Origin: C-114 sp963719285
GTDB taxonomy: Bacteria > Chloroflexota > Limnocylindria > Limnocylindrales > CSP1-4
Reading direction: 5' to 3'
Length of the DNA stretch: 64,000 bases
Assembly: GCA_963719285.1 (NCBI GenBank)
Contig: CAVRBO010000004.1
Coordinates: forward strand, 682,001-746,000
Below, piece after piece: positions 33,777 through 43,087 of this stretch. Position 1 is the stretch's first letter; the number at the start of each line of letters is the position of its first letter. The notes beneath the pieces are model-generated. The model was not told where the DNA came from and did no database searches. It was given only the letters and a program-made list of their open reading frames with translations. Position numbers and translations under genes: made by a program.

Positions 33777-34901
33777 ATGAGCGGCGCGGTCGCCCCAGCC
33801 GTGACGCCGGCGCCTGGCGCGGCCACGACCGGCGATCCAGACGACGGATCGTCCGCGATCTCGGTCCGCCACCTCTGGAAGATCTTCGGGCCGGCGGAGC
33901 GCAAGCTCGCCGACTCGGCCGAGGTGGACGAACTCGACAATCTCGCCCTGCGCGAGAAGTACAACTCGATGGTCGCCGTGCGCGACGTGAGCTTCGAGGT
34001 GCGGGCAGGCGAGGTGTTCGTGGTCATGGGCCTGTCCGGGAGCGGCAAGTCCACCCTCGTGCGCTGCCTCACCCGGCTCATCGAGCCGACCAAGGGCGAG
34101 ATCCTCCTCGACGGCGAGGACATCCGGCGGTGCGACACCAAGCGCCTGCGGGAACTGCGCCGGCACCGCTTCAGCATGGTCTTCCAGCACTTCGGCCTGC
34201 TGCCCCACCGCCGGGTCATCGACAACGTCGCGTTCGGGCTCGAGATCCGGGGCGACGACGCGAAGTCCCGCCACGCCCGGGCGCTCGAGATGATCTCGCT
34301 CGTCGGCCTGGACGGGATGGCCTGGAACTATCCCGACCAGCTGTCGGGCGGCCAGCAGCAGCGGGTGGGCCTGGCCCGCGCCCTGGCGGTCGATCCCGAG
34401 GTCATGTTCTTCGACGAGCCGTTCAGCGCCCTCGACCCGCTCATCCGGCGGGACATGCAGAACGAGGTCATCCGGCTCCACCAGGAAGTCGGCAAGACGA
34501 TGGTGTTCATCACCCACGACCTGGCCGAGGCGCTCAAGCTCGGCGACCACATCCTCATCATGCGCGAGGGGCGGATCGTCCAGATGGGCCGCCCGGAGGA
34601 CCTCGTGGGCGCGCCGGCCGACGAGTACGTGGCCGACTTCGTGCGCGATGTGCCCAAGTCGCACGTCCTGACGCTGCGCTGGATCATGCGCCAGGCGCGA
34701 CCCGAGGACGAGCTCGACGGGCCCGAGTTCCCGGCCGAGACGATCATCCGGTCCGCCCTCCGCGTCGCCGCCGCGACCGCCAAGCCGATCAGGGTGATGG
34801 ACGCCGGCAAGCTCGTCGGCATCGTCGACCGAGCCCAGATCCTGGAGGCCGTCGCGGGCGGTGGTGAGTCGGACGAGCTCGCCCCGGGCCTGTCGCAGTG
34901 A
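33777..34901 (+). CDS. proV: Glycine betaine/proline ABC transporter ATP-binding protein
   Basis: A 374-residue ATPase. Walker A is GLSGSGKST (85-93), the signature is LSGGQQQ (189-195) and Walker B is VMFFDE (209-214). The long insertion between the first strand and Walker A (SAEVDELDNLALREKYNSMVAV) and a C-terminal CBS-like segment (PIRVMDAGKLVGIVDRAQIL) are hallmarks of the ProV/OpuAA branch for osmolyte uptake. It overlaps the permease gene by four bases (GTGA). Next to betaine demethylation genes, nutritional uptake is as likely as osmoprotection. Confidence 0.92.
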   Translation: MSGAVAPAVTPAPGAATTGDPDDGSSAISVRHLWKIFGPAERKLADSAEVDELDNLALREKYNSMVAVRDVSFEVRAGEVFVVMGLSGSGKSTLVRCLTRLIEPTKGEILLDGEDIRRCDTKRLRELRRHRFSMVFQHFGLLPHRRVIDNVAFGLEIRGDDAKSRHARALEMISLVGLDGMAWNYPDQLSGGQQQRVGLARALAVDPEVMFFDEPFSALDPLIRRDMQNEVIRLHQEVGKTMVFITHDLAEALKLGDHILIMREGRIVQMGRPEDLVGAPADEYVADFVRDVPKSHVLTLRWIMRQARPEDELDGPEFPAETIIRSALRVAAATAKPIRVMDAGKLVGIVDRAQILEAVAGGGESDELAPGLSQ

Positions 34902-36892
34902 CCGCGATCGCCGGGGCTCTGACCCGGCGGCCGGAGCTCCACTTCTCGCGCGCGGTCCAATTCGCCCTGCTGTTCGGCGCCGGCGCGATCCTGTTCCTCC
35001 TGCTCCAGGGCAGCTGGACCCTGGAACACGACGACCGCGCGCCGCTGTTCACGACGCTCAATGGCGTCCGCGACTGGGTCGACGCCAACCGGACGATCAA
35101 TCCGTTCTTCGTCTACGTCCTGGGGCCGATCCGGGCCGGCATCGACTTCCTCGACGGTGCCCTCACGTTCACCCTCGACCAGATCAGCTGGGTCGGGCTG
35201 ATGGCCGTCGCGGGCTCCATCTCGCTCGTGCTCGTTTCGTGGCGGACGGCCCTGCTCGTCGTCGGCAGCCTCCTCGCCATCGGGCTGCTCGGGCTGTGGA
35301 CGGAGACGATCCAGACCCTCGTGCTCATCGCCAACTCGGTGGCGCTGTCGCTCCTGATCGGCATCCCACTCGGGATCCTGGCCGGACGGAACGACCGCTT
35401 CCTGCGCCTGATCACACCGGTCCTCGACTTCATGCAGATCATGCCGACATTCGCGTATCTCTCGCCGCTCACCCTGATCTTCCTGATCGGACCGCCGTCG
35501 GCGGTCATCGCGACGCTCATCTACGCGATGCCGCCCGCGATCCGGATCACGGCGCTGGGGATCCGCGGCGTGCCGGTCCAGACCGTGGAGGCCGCCACCT
35601 CGCTCGGCGCCACCGACGGGCAGGTGCTGCGCAAGGTCCAGTTGCCGATCGCCCGGCGCACGATCGGCCTGGCCGTCAACCAGACGATCATGATGGCGCT
35701 CTCGATCATCGTGATCGCCGCCCTCATCAATGCCCCGGGCCTGGGCGAGTCGATCATCGTCGCCATCCAGAAGCTCAAGTTCGGCGATTCCGTGACGGCG
35801 GGCATCGCGATCGTCCTCCTGGCGACCGTGCTCGACCGCATCACGGCGAGCGCGAGCCAGGCCGGGCCCGCACCGATCGTCGCGATCGGCCCGCTCCGGC
35901 TGACGAGCCGGACGATCCGGATCGTGGGCTTCGCGGTCGCCGCCGTCGGGGTGGTCGGAGGCGCGCTCGCGAGCGTCGGGACGGCGTTCCCCGACGCCTG
36001 GCATGTCTCGATCTCGAAGCCTCTCGACGACGCCGTCCGATGGGTGGAGATCACCCTGGGTCCGGCCACGGACGCGTTCAAGAACGTCGTGTCGGCCTTC
36101 CTGCTCGACCCGATCCAGACCTTCCTGACGACCTCGCCGTGGTGGCTGGTCGTGGGCCTCGCGGCCGGCGTCGCGGCGATCGTGAGCAGCCTCCGGGCGG
36201 CCGTCGTCGTCGCGATCGCCCTCGCCCTGATCGTCGTGCTGCAGGTCTGGGAGCATGCGATGCAGACCCTGACGATGGTCATCGTCTCGGTGGTCATCAC
36301 GATGGCCATCGGCATCGCCCTCGGGGTCTGGGCCGCCCGCAGTCGCATCGTCTCGGCCGTCCTCCGACCGCTCAACGACGCGGCCCAGACGCTCCCCTCG
36401 TTCGTCTACCTCCTGCCGGCGGTCGCGCTGTTCGGGGCCAGCCGGTTCACGGCCATCCTCGCCGCCGTGATCTACTCGGTCCCGGCGGTCATCCGGCTCG
36501 TGGAGGACGGTGTCCGCGGCGTCTCGCCGACCGTGATCGAGGCGGCCACGGCGACGGGCACCAGCCGCTGGCAGCTCATCGCCAAGGTGCTCCTGCCGAT
36601 GGCCCGTCGGTCGCTCCTCGTGGCGACGAACCAGGGCGTGGTGCTCGTCCTCGCGATGGTGGTCCTCGGCGGGCTCGTCGGTGCGCAGGCCCTGGGGTTC
36701 GACGTCGTGTCGGGCTTCTCGCAGCGCAACTTCTTCGGCCGCGGCATCGCCGCGGCGATCGGCATCGTCCTGCTCGGTGTCATGCTCGACCGGATCACCC
36801 AGGGCGCCGGCGAACGTCGCTCGGTCCGCGGCGTGGTCGGCCGGCTGGGGGTCGGGCTGAACTCGAATCGGGTGACCCCGGAGGCTGGATGA
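34898..36892 (+). CDS. proW: Fused double-domain glycine betaine ABC permease (ProW-ProW)
   Basis: A 664-residue protein, about twice the usual ProW length. It contains two complete binding-protein-dependent permease domains, roughly residues 90-310 and 400-640. Each carries its own EAA loop: TVEAATSLGATDGQVLRKVQ in the first and VIEAATATGTSRWQLIAKVL in the second. Each also has a matching helix (ALSLLIGIPLGILAGRNDRF, VITMAIGIALGVWAARSRI). The two halves probably pair within one chain instead of forming a homodimer. GTG 34898 overlaps the proV stop. Confidence 0.88.
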   Translation: MTAIAGALTRRPELHFSRAVQFALLFGAGAILFLLLQGSWTLEHDDRAPLFTTLNGVRDWVDANRTINPFFVYVLGPIRAGIDFLDGALTFTLDQISWVGLMAVAGSISLVLVSWRTALLVVGSLLAIGLLGLWTETIQTLVLIANSVALSLLIGIPLGILAGRNDRFLRLITPVLDFMQIMPTFAYLSPLTLIFLIGPPSAVIATLIYAMPPAIRITALGIRGVPVQTVEAATSLGATDGQVLRKVQLPIARRTIGLAVNQTIMMALSIIVIAALINAPGLGESIIVAIQKLKFGDSVTAGIAIVLLATVLDRITASASQAGPAPIVAIGPLRLTSRTIRIVGFAVAAVGVVGGALASVGTAFPDAWHVSISKPLDDAVRWVEITLGPATDAFKNVVSAFLLDPIQTFLTTSPWWLVVGLAAGVAAIVSSLRAAVVVAIALALIVVLQVWEHAMQTLTMVIVSVVITMAIGIALGVWAARSRIVSAVLRPLNDAAQTLPSFVYLLPAVALFGASRFTAILAAVIYSVPAVIRLVEDGVRGVSPTVIEAATATGTSRWQLIAKVLLPMARRSLLVATNQGVVLVLAMVVLGGLVGAQALGFDVVSGFSQRNFFGRGIAAAIGIVLLGVMLDRITQGAGERRSVRGVVGRLGVGLNSNRVTPEAG

Positions 36893-36970
36893 CCACTTCC
36901 CGCCATCGATGACGGTTCACCGCCACAATGGCGGTGGAGCCGTGACCACGGATCCAAAGGAGGAGGACGC

Positions 36971-38002
36971 GTGAATCTGACCATGACTCATACCAGGCGA
37001 CTCGCCGCGATCGTCGCCACGATGGCGCTCGTGCTGTCGGCCTGTTCGGCCGCCGCGACGTCGGCGCCGGCCACGGCCGCTCCCGCGACGGCCGCTCCGG
37101 GCACAGAGGCCGCGGCCACGAACGCGCCACCGGCCACGAAGGCGCCGTGCGGCACGGTGAACATCGCGGTCAACCCGTGGGTGGGCTACGAGGCCGACGC
37201 GGCCGTCGTGGGTTACCTGCTCCAGAACGAGCTGGGCTGCACGGTCGTCAAGAAGAACATCGACGAGCAGACCTCGTGGCAGGGCTTCCCGACCGGTGAA
37301 GTCGACGTGATCCTCGAGAACTGGGGCCACGAGGACCTCGCCGCGAAGTACATCACCACGGACAAGGTCGCCCAGGACGGCGGTCAGACCGGTAACGAGG
37401 GGATCATCGGCTGGTACGTCCCGAAGTTCTTCGTGGACGCCAACCCGGACATCCTCAACGCCAAGACCGATCCCACGGTCCTGAACAACTACGCCGACCA
37501 GTTCAAGACGTCGGAGTCCGGTTCCAAGGGCCAGCTCCTGGACGGCGATCCGTCGTTCGTGACGAACGACCAGGGCATGATCAACGGCTTCGGCCTCAAC
37601 TACAAGGTCGTCTACTCGGGCAGCGAGGCGGCCTCGAACAAGGCCATCCAGTCGGCCATCGACCAGAACAAGCCGATCCTCGCCTACTACTACACGCCGA
37701 ACTGGTTCAGCGCCAAGGTCGACCTCGTGCACATCGAGTTGCCGGCCTGGACCCAGGGTTGCGACAGCGACCCGACCTCGATCAAGTGCGACTACCCGCC
37801 GTACCACCTCAACAAGGTGGTCTCGACGAAGTTCGCCACGAGCGGCAGCCCGGCGGCGGCCCTCATCGCGAAGTTCAACTGGTCCAACGACGATCAGAAC
37901 CAGGTCGCCGAGTACATCACCGGCGAGAACATGAGCGACGATGCCGCGGCCAAGAAGTGGCTCGACGCGAACACCGCCAAGTGGCAGGCCTGGCTGCCGT
38001 AG
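36971..38002 (+). CDS. proX: Glycine betaine/quaternary-amine binding lipoprotein
   Basis: A 343-residue lipoprotein. The signal MTHTRRLAAIVATMALVLSAC carries a lipobox cysteine and is followed by an Ala/Pro/Thr linker, then an OpuAC domain: VNIAVNPWVGYEADAAVVGYL, EVDVILENWGHEDL, YYYTPNWFSAKVDLVHIELP. Several Trp and Tyr residues (NPWVGY, NWGHE, YTPNWF) fit the aromatic box that cages trimethylammonium groups. GTG 36971 has AAAGGAGGAGG upstream. Last gene of the uptake operon. Confidence 0.9.
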   Translation: MNLTMTHTRRLAAIVATMALVLSACSAAATSAPATAAPATAAPGTEAAATNAPPATKAPCGTVNIAVNPWVGYEADAAVVGYLLQNELGCTVVKKNIDEQTSWQGFPTGEVDVILENWGHEDLAAKYITTDKVAQDGGQTGNEGIIGWYVPKFFVDANPDILNAKTDPTVLNNYADQFKTSESGSKGQLLDGDPSFVTNDQGMINGFGLNYKVVYSGSEAASNKAIQSAIDQNKPILAYYYTPNWFSAKVDLVHIELPAWTQGCDSDPTSIKCDYPPYHLNKVVSTKFATSGSPAAALIAKFNWSNDDQNQVAEYITGENMSDDAAAKKWLDANTAKWQAWLP

Positions 38003-38089
38003 TCGGGCGGCCGTAGCGGCGGCGACCCGGTTCGGGTCGGAACCGGCGGGTACTGCCGGTCCGGGCTGGACTGCCGCCTGGTGACAACG

Positions 38090-38125
38090 AGCGAGCCCCG
38101 GGACCTCTCGGTCCCGGGGCTCGCT
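38090..38125. terminator. Strong bidirectional hairpin terminator
   Basis: A perfect 16-bp stem, left arm AGCGAGCCCCGGGACC (38090-38105) and right arm 38110-38125, encloses a TCTC loop. It lies between the convergent proX and lipoprotein genes. There is no T-tract, as is common in very GC-rich genomes. Confidence 0.75.
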
Positions 38126-38161
38126 GTTCGCTGGGCTCACTGTTCGCTCTGGAGGGGCGCC

Positions 38162-38722
38162 CTACGGAGCCGCGACGAACCAGATGCCGCCGATGCCCTG
38201 GCCGTTCGTGTCGCCGGCCTTCGAGTCGCCCGCGAAGTAGTACAGCGGTGCGCCGTTGTACGTGACCTGGTCCTTGCCGTCGTCGCGCTTGATCGTGGCG
38301 ATCGTGCCGGTCGCGCCGTCCCCACCCACGGCCTTCTCGCCGGCGTCGAGGGTGAAGGGCGGCCAGTTGGTCGCGCACTGGCCCGAGCACGCGCTCTTGC
38401 CGTTGCCCGCGGTGTCGTTCTTGAACGTGTACAGGGTCATGCCGTTGTCGCCTGTCAGGTACTTGCCGAGGGGCGCCGCGCCCGACACGACGGCCAGCGT
38501 GTAGGTCTCAGGAGACGCCGCCTCGGTCGGGCTGGCCGACGGGCTGGCCGCCGGGGAAGCGGTGGCCGGAGCCTCGGTGGCCGGGGCCTCCGTCGCGGGT
38601 GCGGTCGGTGCCGGGGTGGGCGGGACGGGCGTCGCGGCGGCCGAACAGGCGCCGAGCGCGATCGTCGCGACGGCGGCCCAGGACAGGATCCGGGCGCGTG
38701 CACCCAGGGTCGTGGATGTCAT
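38162..38722 (-). CDS. Secreted lipoprotein with two PF03640-type repeats
   Basis: A 186-residue lipoprotein. The signal SWAAVATIALGACS has a lipobox, followed by a Pro/Ala/Thr/Glu linker and two repeats of the Lipoprotein_15 family: LGKYLTGDNGMTLYTFKND with CSGQCATNWPPF, and YNGAPLYYFAGDSKAGDTNG. Such repeats occur in surface lipoproteins of actinobacteria and Chloroflexota with no proven role. A GGAGATC ribosome binding site precedes the ATG. Confidence 0.8.
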   Translation of the reverse strand: MTSTTLGARARILSWAAVATIALGACSAAATPVPPTPAPTAPATEAPATEAPATASPAASPSASPTEAASPETYTLAVVSGAAPLGKYLTGDNGMTLYTFKNDTAGNGKSACSGQCATNWPPFTLDAGEKAVGGDGATGTIATIKRDDGKDQVTYNGAPLYYFAGDSKAGDTNGQGIGGIWFVAAP

Positions 38723-38834
38723 GTTGATCTCCTCTGGAGGTTCGCCGGCTGTCTCAACGGCCCAGGCGCCTCGTCACCCTTACGCCGTTGGCCGCGCGTC
38801 CGGTTTCGGAGCTTCGTCCGCCTCCGCCCCCCGC

Positions 38835-39317
38835 TCAGGCCAGCGCTGCTTCGAGCCGGTCGAGGAGCGGGATCTGGGTGCCCTTCACGCGCTCCCGGGC
38901 CTCGTCGAGCCCGAACCACGCGACGCGGTCGAGTTCGGGGAACGAAGCCAGGCGACCCGAACCCGGTGGCCAGGGCATCGTGAACAGGTTCGAGTGGGCC
39001 GTCTCCGGATCGAGGTCGCCCTCGGCAGCCCAGGCGAAGACCTCCTTGCCGCCCTTCTGGACGATCGAGCCGAGCGGCAGCAGCGGCGCGTCGGGCACCG
39101 GATGGCCGGTCTCCTCCGCGAACTCCCGACGGGCCACGGCGGCCAGTCCTGCCTCGCCGTCGGCCCGCTCGGCGGCTTCGACTTCGCCCTTGGGGATCGA
39201 CCAGTAGCCGGCGTCGCGGCCGGCGAACAGGGGACCGCCCGGGTGGCCCAGGAGCACTTCGATGCCGGCCGGGCCGCGCCGCCACAGGACGAGCCCCGCA
39301 CTCACTCGCGAGCGCAT
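38835..39317 (-). CDS. NUDIX hydrolase
   Basis: A 160-residue NUDIX protein. YWSIPKGEVEAAE leads into the NUDIX helix, which ends AVARREFAEETGHPVP and carries the REFAEETG core. The spacing between the first Gly and the REFAEE part is about five residues longer than canonical. HSNLFTMPWPPGSGR and FPELDRVAWFGLDEA match the ADP-ribose/diadenosine-polyphosphate branch. ATG 39317 follows GGAGATC. Confidence 0.85.
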   Translation of the reverse strand: MRSRVSAGLVLWRRGPAGIEVLLGHPGGPLFAGRDAGYWSIPKGEVEAAERADGEAGLAAVARREFAEETGHPVPDAPLLPLGSIVQKGGKEVFAWAAEGDLDPETAHSNLFTMPWPPGSGRLASFPELDRVAWFGLDEARERVKGTQIPLLDRLEAALA

Positions 39318-39636
39318 CCGATCTCCACGTGCGGCAGCCGACACCGCCGAGTCTGCACGCGCCCTTCCGGCTGCGCAAACGCGGTGCGACCATGGCCCGA
39401 CGGTCCGGCTCGACCCGGCCCCGTTGTCAGATGCTCACCCGGCGGTCGTACGTCACGCAGAGCGTCCTGAAGCGCTCCGCGTCAAGCACGGCAGGCGCCC
39501 ACTCAGCGCCGCGTCATGCCCTCCGGGGCATGGATGGGGTGTCGAACGACCGCGTGAGGATCGCCTGACAAGAGACGCGCCGGACGGACGCGAGCGAACG
39601 CCGACCAACGAAGCTCCGAGCCGCTACGCTCGCAGG
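39318..39636. other. Intergenic region, no convincing gene
   Basis: These 319 bases hold one clear element, the palindrome CATGCCC-TCCG-GGGCATG at 39515-39532. Its 21-base context is 19/21 identical to the element at 27174-27194. Otherwise I see nothing beyond the TACGCT box (39625-39630) six bases before the small gene at 39637. Confidence 0.5.
39515..39535. repeat. Dispersed palindrome, second copy
   Basis: CATGCCC-TCCG-GGGCATG followed by GAT has perfect seven-base arms. The copy at 27174-27194 differs at two positions. Both lie in intergenic sequence. Confidence 0.6.
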
Positions 39637-39801
39637 GTGATCGGATGCTTTGTCGCGGGCGTGCTCGTGGTGCTGCTCTTTGCCAACGTATCGATCGTGT
39701 GGTGGCCGCTTCTCGTCATCGTCCTCGTGATCCTCCTCGTCATCGCCGCGGCGATGGGCCTGCTGAAGGGGATCTTCGGAGCACTGTCCGGCCGCCGCTG
39801 A
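39637..39801 (+). CDS. Small membrane protein
   Basis: A 54-residue hydrophobic protein from GTG 39637, with one long or two short helices (GCFVAGVLVVLLFANVSIVW and WPLLVIVLVILLVIAAAMGL) and a basic C-terminus. A TACGCT box lies exactly six bases upstream, matching the leaderless pattern of neighbours. No family recognised. Confidence 0.5.
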   Translation: MIGCFVAGVLVVLLFANVSIVWWPLLVIVLVILLVIAAAMGLLKGIFGALSGRR

Positions 39802-39911
39802 CGCGCGTGGAGGGCTCCTGAACGGCCCGGCACCTCGCTACGATGGTCTCGGCGACCGCTCGAGATCCGTCGGCCCAGCGTCGGGAGCGCGTCGCTCGGG
39901 AGGGTCGCGCG

Positions 39912-41105
39912 ATGGCCATGGCACCGGCCGGTCTCGGGGGTGTCGTCCGAGGTCTCTACCTCGTCGCGATGGCGATCTTCGTCCTCACGGTGGGGATCGG
40001 GATCCTCAACGGCACGGACACCGTCGACTTCGCGCGGAACTGGATCCTAACGCACGTCCACTCCGGGACGCTCGGCTGGATCTCGCTCTCGATCGTCGCG
40101 ACCGCGTCGTGGGTCTTCTCGAGGACCGATCGCCGTATCGCGATCGCCCTGGCCATCCTTGTACCGGTCTATGTGGCCGCCTTCGCCTGGGCCGAGCCTC
40201 TGCCACGCGCCATCGCCGGTAGCCTGCTCCTCGTCGCGATCGTGCTCGTCTTCGTCTGGGCCTGGCAGGCGTACTTGGCGAGCGATCGCGGGATCGCGGC
40301 CCTCGGGATCGTCCTCGGCCTCACCACGTTCGCCTATGGAGCGATCATCGGCGTCGTCCTCCAGATCCAGGCGGCCGCCGCCCAGGCGTGGTTGACCGGC
40401 GACGCCATCGGGGCGCATGCCGCCGCGATGGCATTCGGGTACCTGGTCCTCGTGGCGATGGGCGTCGTGGAGTGGCAGCTCGGCGTCACGAGCCGACAGC
40501 GGCTTGGTCAGGTCCAGATGGCCGCGCTCTTCGCGGGCGGTCTGATCCTGTCGATCGGATTGCTGGCGAGCGCGGGCCAGGCGGCGGGTGGGTTGTACCT
40601 CCTCGCCGAACTCGTCGCGGTCATCGCGTTCGTGATCCGCGTCGGGCCGCGGCTGATGTGCGTACCGTGGGCCAGGATCGGCGCCGTCCGCCACTTCGGC
40701 GCGGCCGCGATCTGGATCCTGGGCGCCCTGTTCCTGCTCATGGATATCATCGTCCTGTTCGTCGGCGCCAAGGGCGATGTCGCGTCGATCCCGCAGGGAG
40801 CCCTGATCGCCGCGGACCACTCGGTCTTCATCGGCGTGATGACCAACGTCCTCCTCGGACTCATCGGGACCGTCGGTCGGAGTGCCGACCGGCATCCCGC
40901 GTGGATCGACCACCTCGTCTTCTGGGGGGTCAACCTCGGGCTGGTTGTCTTCGCCGTCGGCCTCATAGCAGGCGTCGCCGAGATCAAGCGGGTCGGCGCG
41001 CCGGTCATGGGCGTCGCGATCCTCCTCGGGCTCGCCGTGCGCGCGATGGACCTCTGGGCGGACCGCGACCCGGCGCTCCCCGCGGGTGCCGCCCTCACCG
41101 CCTGA
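39912..41105 (+). CDS. Polytopic membrane protein resembling heme-copper oxidase subunit I-like proteins
   Basis: A 397-residue protein with about ten to twelve helices. Histidines lie in membrane-adjacent positions, NWILTHVHSGTLGWISL and GDAIGAHAAAMAFGYLVLV, and again in ALIAADHSVFIGVMTN, which recalls the cbb3/NorB-like subunit I fold. It lacks a clear full set of oxidase ligands and partner subunits, so catalytic function is doubtful. I prefer ATG 39912, with GGAGGG eight bases upstream, over ATG 39843. Confidence 0.65.
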   Translation: MAMAPAGLGGVVRGLYLVAMAIFVLTVGIGILNGTDTVDFARNWILTHVHSGTLGWISLSIVATASWVFSRTDRRIAIALAILVPVYVAAFAWAEPLPRAIAGSLLLVAIVLVFVWAWQAYLASDRGIAALGIVLGLTTFAYGAIIGVVLQIQAAAAQAWLTGDAIGAHAAAMAFGYLVLVAMGVVEWQLGVTSRQRLGQVQMAALFAGGLILSIGLLASAGQAAGGLYLLAELVAVIAFVIRVGPRLMCVPWARIGAVRHFGAAAIWILGALFLLMDIIVLFVGAKGDVASIPQGALIAADHSVFIGVMTNVLLGLIGTVGRSADRHPAWIDHLVFWGVNLGLVVFAVGLIAGVAEIKRVGAPVMGVAILLGLAVRAMDLWADRDPALPAGAALTA

Positions 41106-41130
41106 CGCAGCGGCGCCCCGCCGTAACCCT

Positions 41131-42321
41131 TCAGCCGATGACGTTCTTCTCGATGACCGGCCGGCCGGCGGCGATCCGCTCGAAACCGAAGATCGACAGG
41201 TCCAGGCTCAGGTAGCGGCCGTGGACGATGAGCTCGGCGATCGCCCGCCCCACGGCCGGCGCCTGCTGGATGCCGTGGCCGCTGAAGCCGTTCGCGAAGT
41301 ACAGGTTGGCGAGACCGGGCGCGGGACCGAGCAGCGCGTTGTGGTCGAACGTATTGACCTCGTAGTAGCCGGCCCACGCCCGGGTGAGCCTGATCGCCTC
41401 GAACGCAGGAACGCGGGCGGCCAGGGCGGGCCAGATGACGTCCTCGAACTGGCGGCCATCGACCTCGAGTGGAAGCGCGGGCAGATCGTCCGCCTCGGCC
41501 GGTGAGGCCCCGGCGATGAAGCCCTCGCCCTCGGGTCGGAACCAGACCCCGGTCGTGTCGATGACCAGCGGGCAGGCCTCGAGCCGGCGTCGGGCGTCGA
41601 ACATGAAGATCGAGCGGCGGCGCGCCTCGACCGGAAGGTCGATGCCGGCCATGGCGGCGACCTCGCGAGCCCACGGCCCGGCCGCGTCCACGAGGGCCCC
41701 GCACGAGATCACCGTCCCGTCGCCGAGCTCGACGCCGGTCACCCGTCCACCCGCGACCCGCACGCCGGCGGCCTCCGCCGCGACGTACTCGACTCCGAGC
41801 GAACGCGCCCTGCGGCGGAACGCCTGGACCAGCCCGTACCCATCGAACCAGCCTTCGCCGTGAAGGCCGAGCGAGCCGAGCCCGACGCCGTCCACGCCGA
41901 GCCACGGGAAGCGCCCCGTGAGCTCGGGCGGGCTGAGAAGCGCGATGTCGGCGCCCTCCGCGACCTGGATGTCATGGACCTCGCGCAGCGCATCCTCCCG
42001 GCCCGGCGCGGCGAGGTACAGGTAGCCCCGTTCGCGCAGCCCGACGTCCACGACGGCGGGGTCCTCGCCCTCGACCGCCAGGTGCTGTCCGACCTCGGCG
42101 AGGAAGGCGAATCCGAACCGGGACATCCGGATGTTCTCCGGCGTGGAGAACTGCTGGCGGATCGAGCTCGCCGACAGCGCCGACGACGCCTGACGGTACG
42201 TCGGGTCGCGCTCGATCACCGTCACCTGCCCGTCGAAGGCCGGATCGCTCGCGAGGAAGAACGCGATCGAGCTCCCGATCGCCCCTCCGCCGATGATGGC
42301 TACGCCCGCGCTTGTACCCAT
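41131..42321 (-). CDS. FAD-dependent amino-acid oxidoreductase (DAO superfamily)
   Basis: A 396-residue flavoenzyme. The N-terminal VAIIGGGAIGSSIAFFLA is the FAD dinucleotide-binding motif. SASSIRQQFSTPENIRMSRF, DAAGPWAREVAAMAG, YYEVNTFDHNALLGPAPGL and ANGFSGHGIQQAPAVGRAIA place it with sarcosine-oxidase-beta, FOXRED1 and dimethylglycine-oxidase-like single-domain proteins. It could act on N-methylated or D-amino acids, which would connect it with the betaine island 3 kb away, but it is transcribed alone. ATG 42321 was chosen over 42339. Confidence 0.82.
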   Translation of the reverse strand: MGTSAGVAIIGGGAIGSSIAFFLASDPAFDGQVTVIERDPTYRQASSALSASSIRQQFSTPENIRMSRFGFAFLAEVGQHLAVEGEDPAVVDVGLRERGYLYLAAPGREDALREVHDIQVAEGADIALLSPPELTGRFPWLGVDGVGLGSLGLHGEGWFDGYGLVQAFRRRARSLGVEYVAAEAAGVRVAGGRVTGVELGDGTVISCGALVDAAGPWAREVAAMAGIDLPVEARRRSIFMFDARRRLEACPLVIDTTGVWFRPEGEGFIAGASPAEADDLPALPLEVDGRQFEDVIWPALAARVPAFEAIRLTRAWAGYYEVNTFDHNALLGPAPGLANLYFANGFSGHGIQQAPAVGRAIAELIVHGRYLSLDLSIFGFERIAAGRPVIEKNVIG

Positions 42322-42366
42322 CGGCGAGTGATAGCACACGCTGGACCGTCGCTGGCGACCACCGCG

Positions 42367-42588
42367 TCAGCCGCGCTCCACGGCGTCCTTCGCCTCGATC
42401 AGCGAAGCGCCCGTGAGCTGTCTGTACGCCCGGATCGCCTGGATCGTCTTGCCGGCCAGGGCAAGATCGCGGACGCTGGGCGGCAGTCCGGAGCCGGGTC
42501 GCGAGTACGGGACGCCGGCCTGACGGGAGAGGATGTCCAGCTGTTCCTCGATCGCCTGAAGTCGTTTCAGCAGTGTCGGGTCGTCCAT
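42367..42588 (-). CDS. Small protein with an L7/L12 C-terminal-like domain
   Basis: A 73-residue protein. An N-terminal heptad-like helix (LLKRLQAIEEQLDILSRQAG) is followed by a C-terminal segment, GKTIQAIRAYRQLTGASLIE then AKDAVE, that resembles the C-terminal helix-loop of ribosomal protein L7/L12. Similar small proteins of unknown function are widespread. The alternative ATG at 42606 would add six residues. Confidence 0.6.
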   Translation of the reverse strand: MDDPTLLKRLQAIEEQLDILSRQAGVPYSRPGSGLPPSVRDLALAGKTIQAIRAYRQLTGASLIEAKDAVERG

Positions 42589-42703
42589 GGCATCCTCGCG
42601 GTCCATCTCGGGCCGCCAGTCTAGGTGCCGGCATTGACCGTCGCCGCTCTCCCGCGCACGCTGGACCGAACCCGACTGACAGAGACCAGACCGAGGAGAT
42701 GCC

Positions 42704-43087
42704 GTGCTTTCCGACGCGATGCTCGTGACGACCGTGGCCGTGACCGACCTCGAGCGGGCGCGCCGGTTCTTCGGGGAGCAACTCCGATTGCCCATCCTGG
42801 ATGAGACGCCGTTCGCCATCCGCTTCGGGGCGGGGAAGGGGACCCAGTTCTCGGTCCGCAAGGGCCAGCCGAACGTGGGCCAGACCGTCGGTCACTTCGA
42901 GGTCAGCGGACTCGAGGACCTCGTCGCCGAGCTCGCGTCCCGCGACGTGGCGTTCCAGGAGTACGAGACGCCGAAGACGACGAATTTCATCGCCCAGATC
43001 GGACCGGCCAAGGGCGCCTGGTTCGCGGACCCGGACGGCAACGTCTTCGGCCTGCGCGAAGGGCCGCCCATCCCGGGCGTGGCGTAG
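42704..43087 (+). CDS. VOC/glyoxalase-family protein
   Basis: A 127-residue single VOC domain: VAVTDLERARRFFGEQLRLP at the start, GHFEVSGLEDLVAELASRDV in the middle, and GAWFADPDGNVFGLRE with the C-terminal metal-site region. GTG 42704 is preceded by GAGGAGAT. The family includes glyoxalases, antibiotic-resistance proteins and dioxygenases; no subfamily is evident. Confidence 0.82.
   Translation: MLSDAMLVTTVAVTDLERARRFFGEQLRLPILDETPFAIRFGAGKGTQFSVRKGQPNVGQTVGHFEVSGLEDLVAELASRDVAFQEYETPKTTNFIAQIGPAKGAWFADPDGNVFGLREGPPIPGVA

Noticed and set aside
39912..41105. A functional cytochrome c oxidase subunit I
   Set aside because: Membrane histidines are present, but the full ligand set and partner subunits are missing, so I only report a resemblance.
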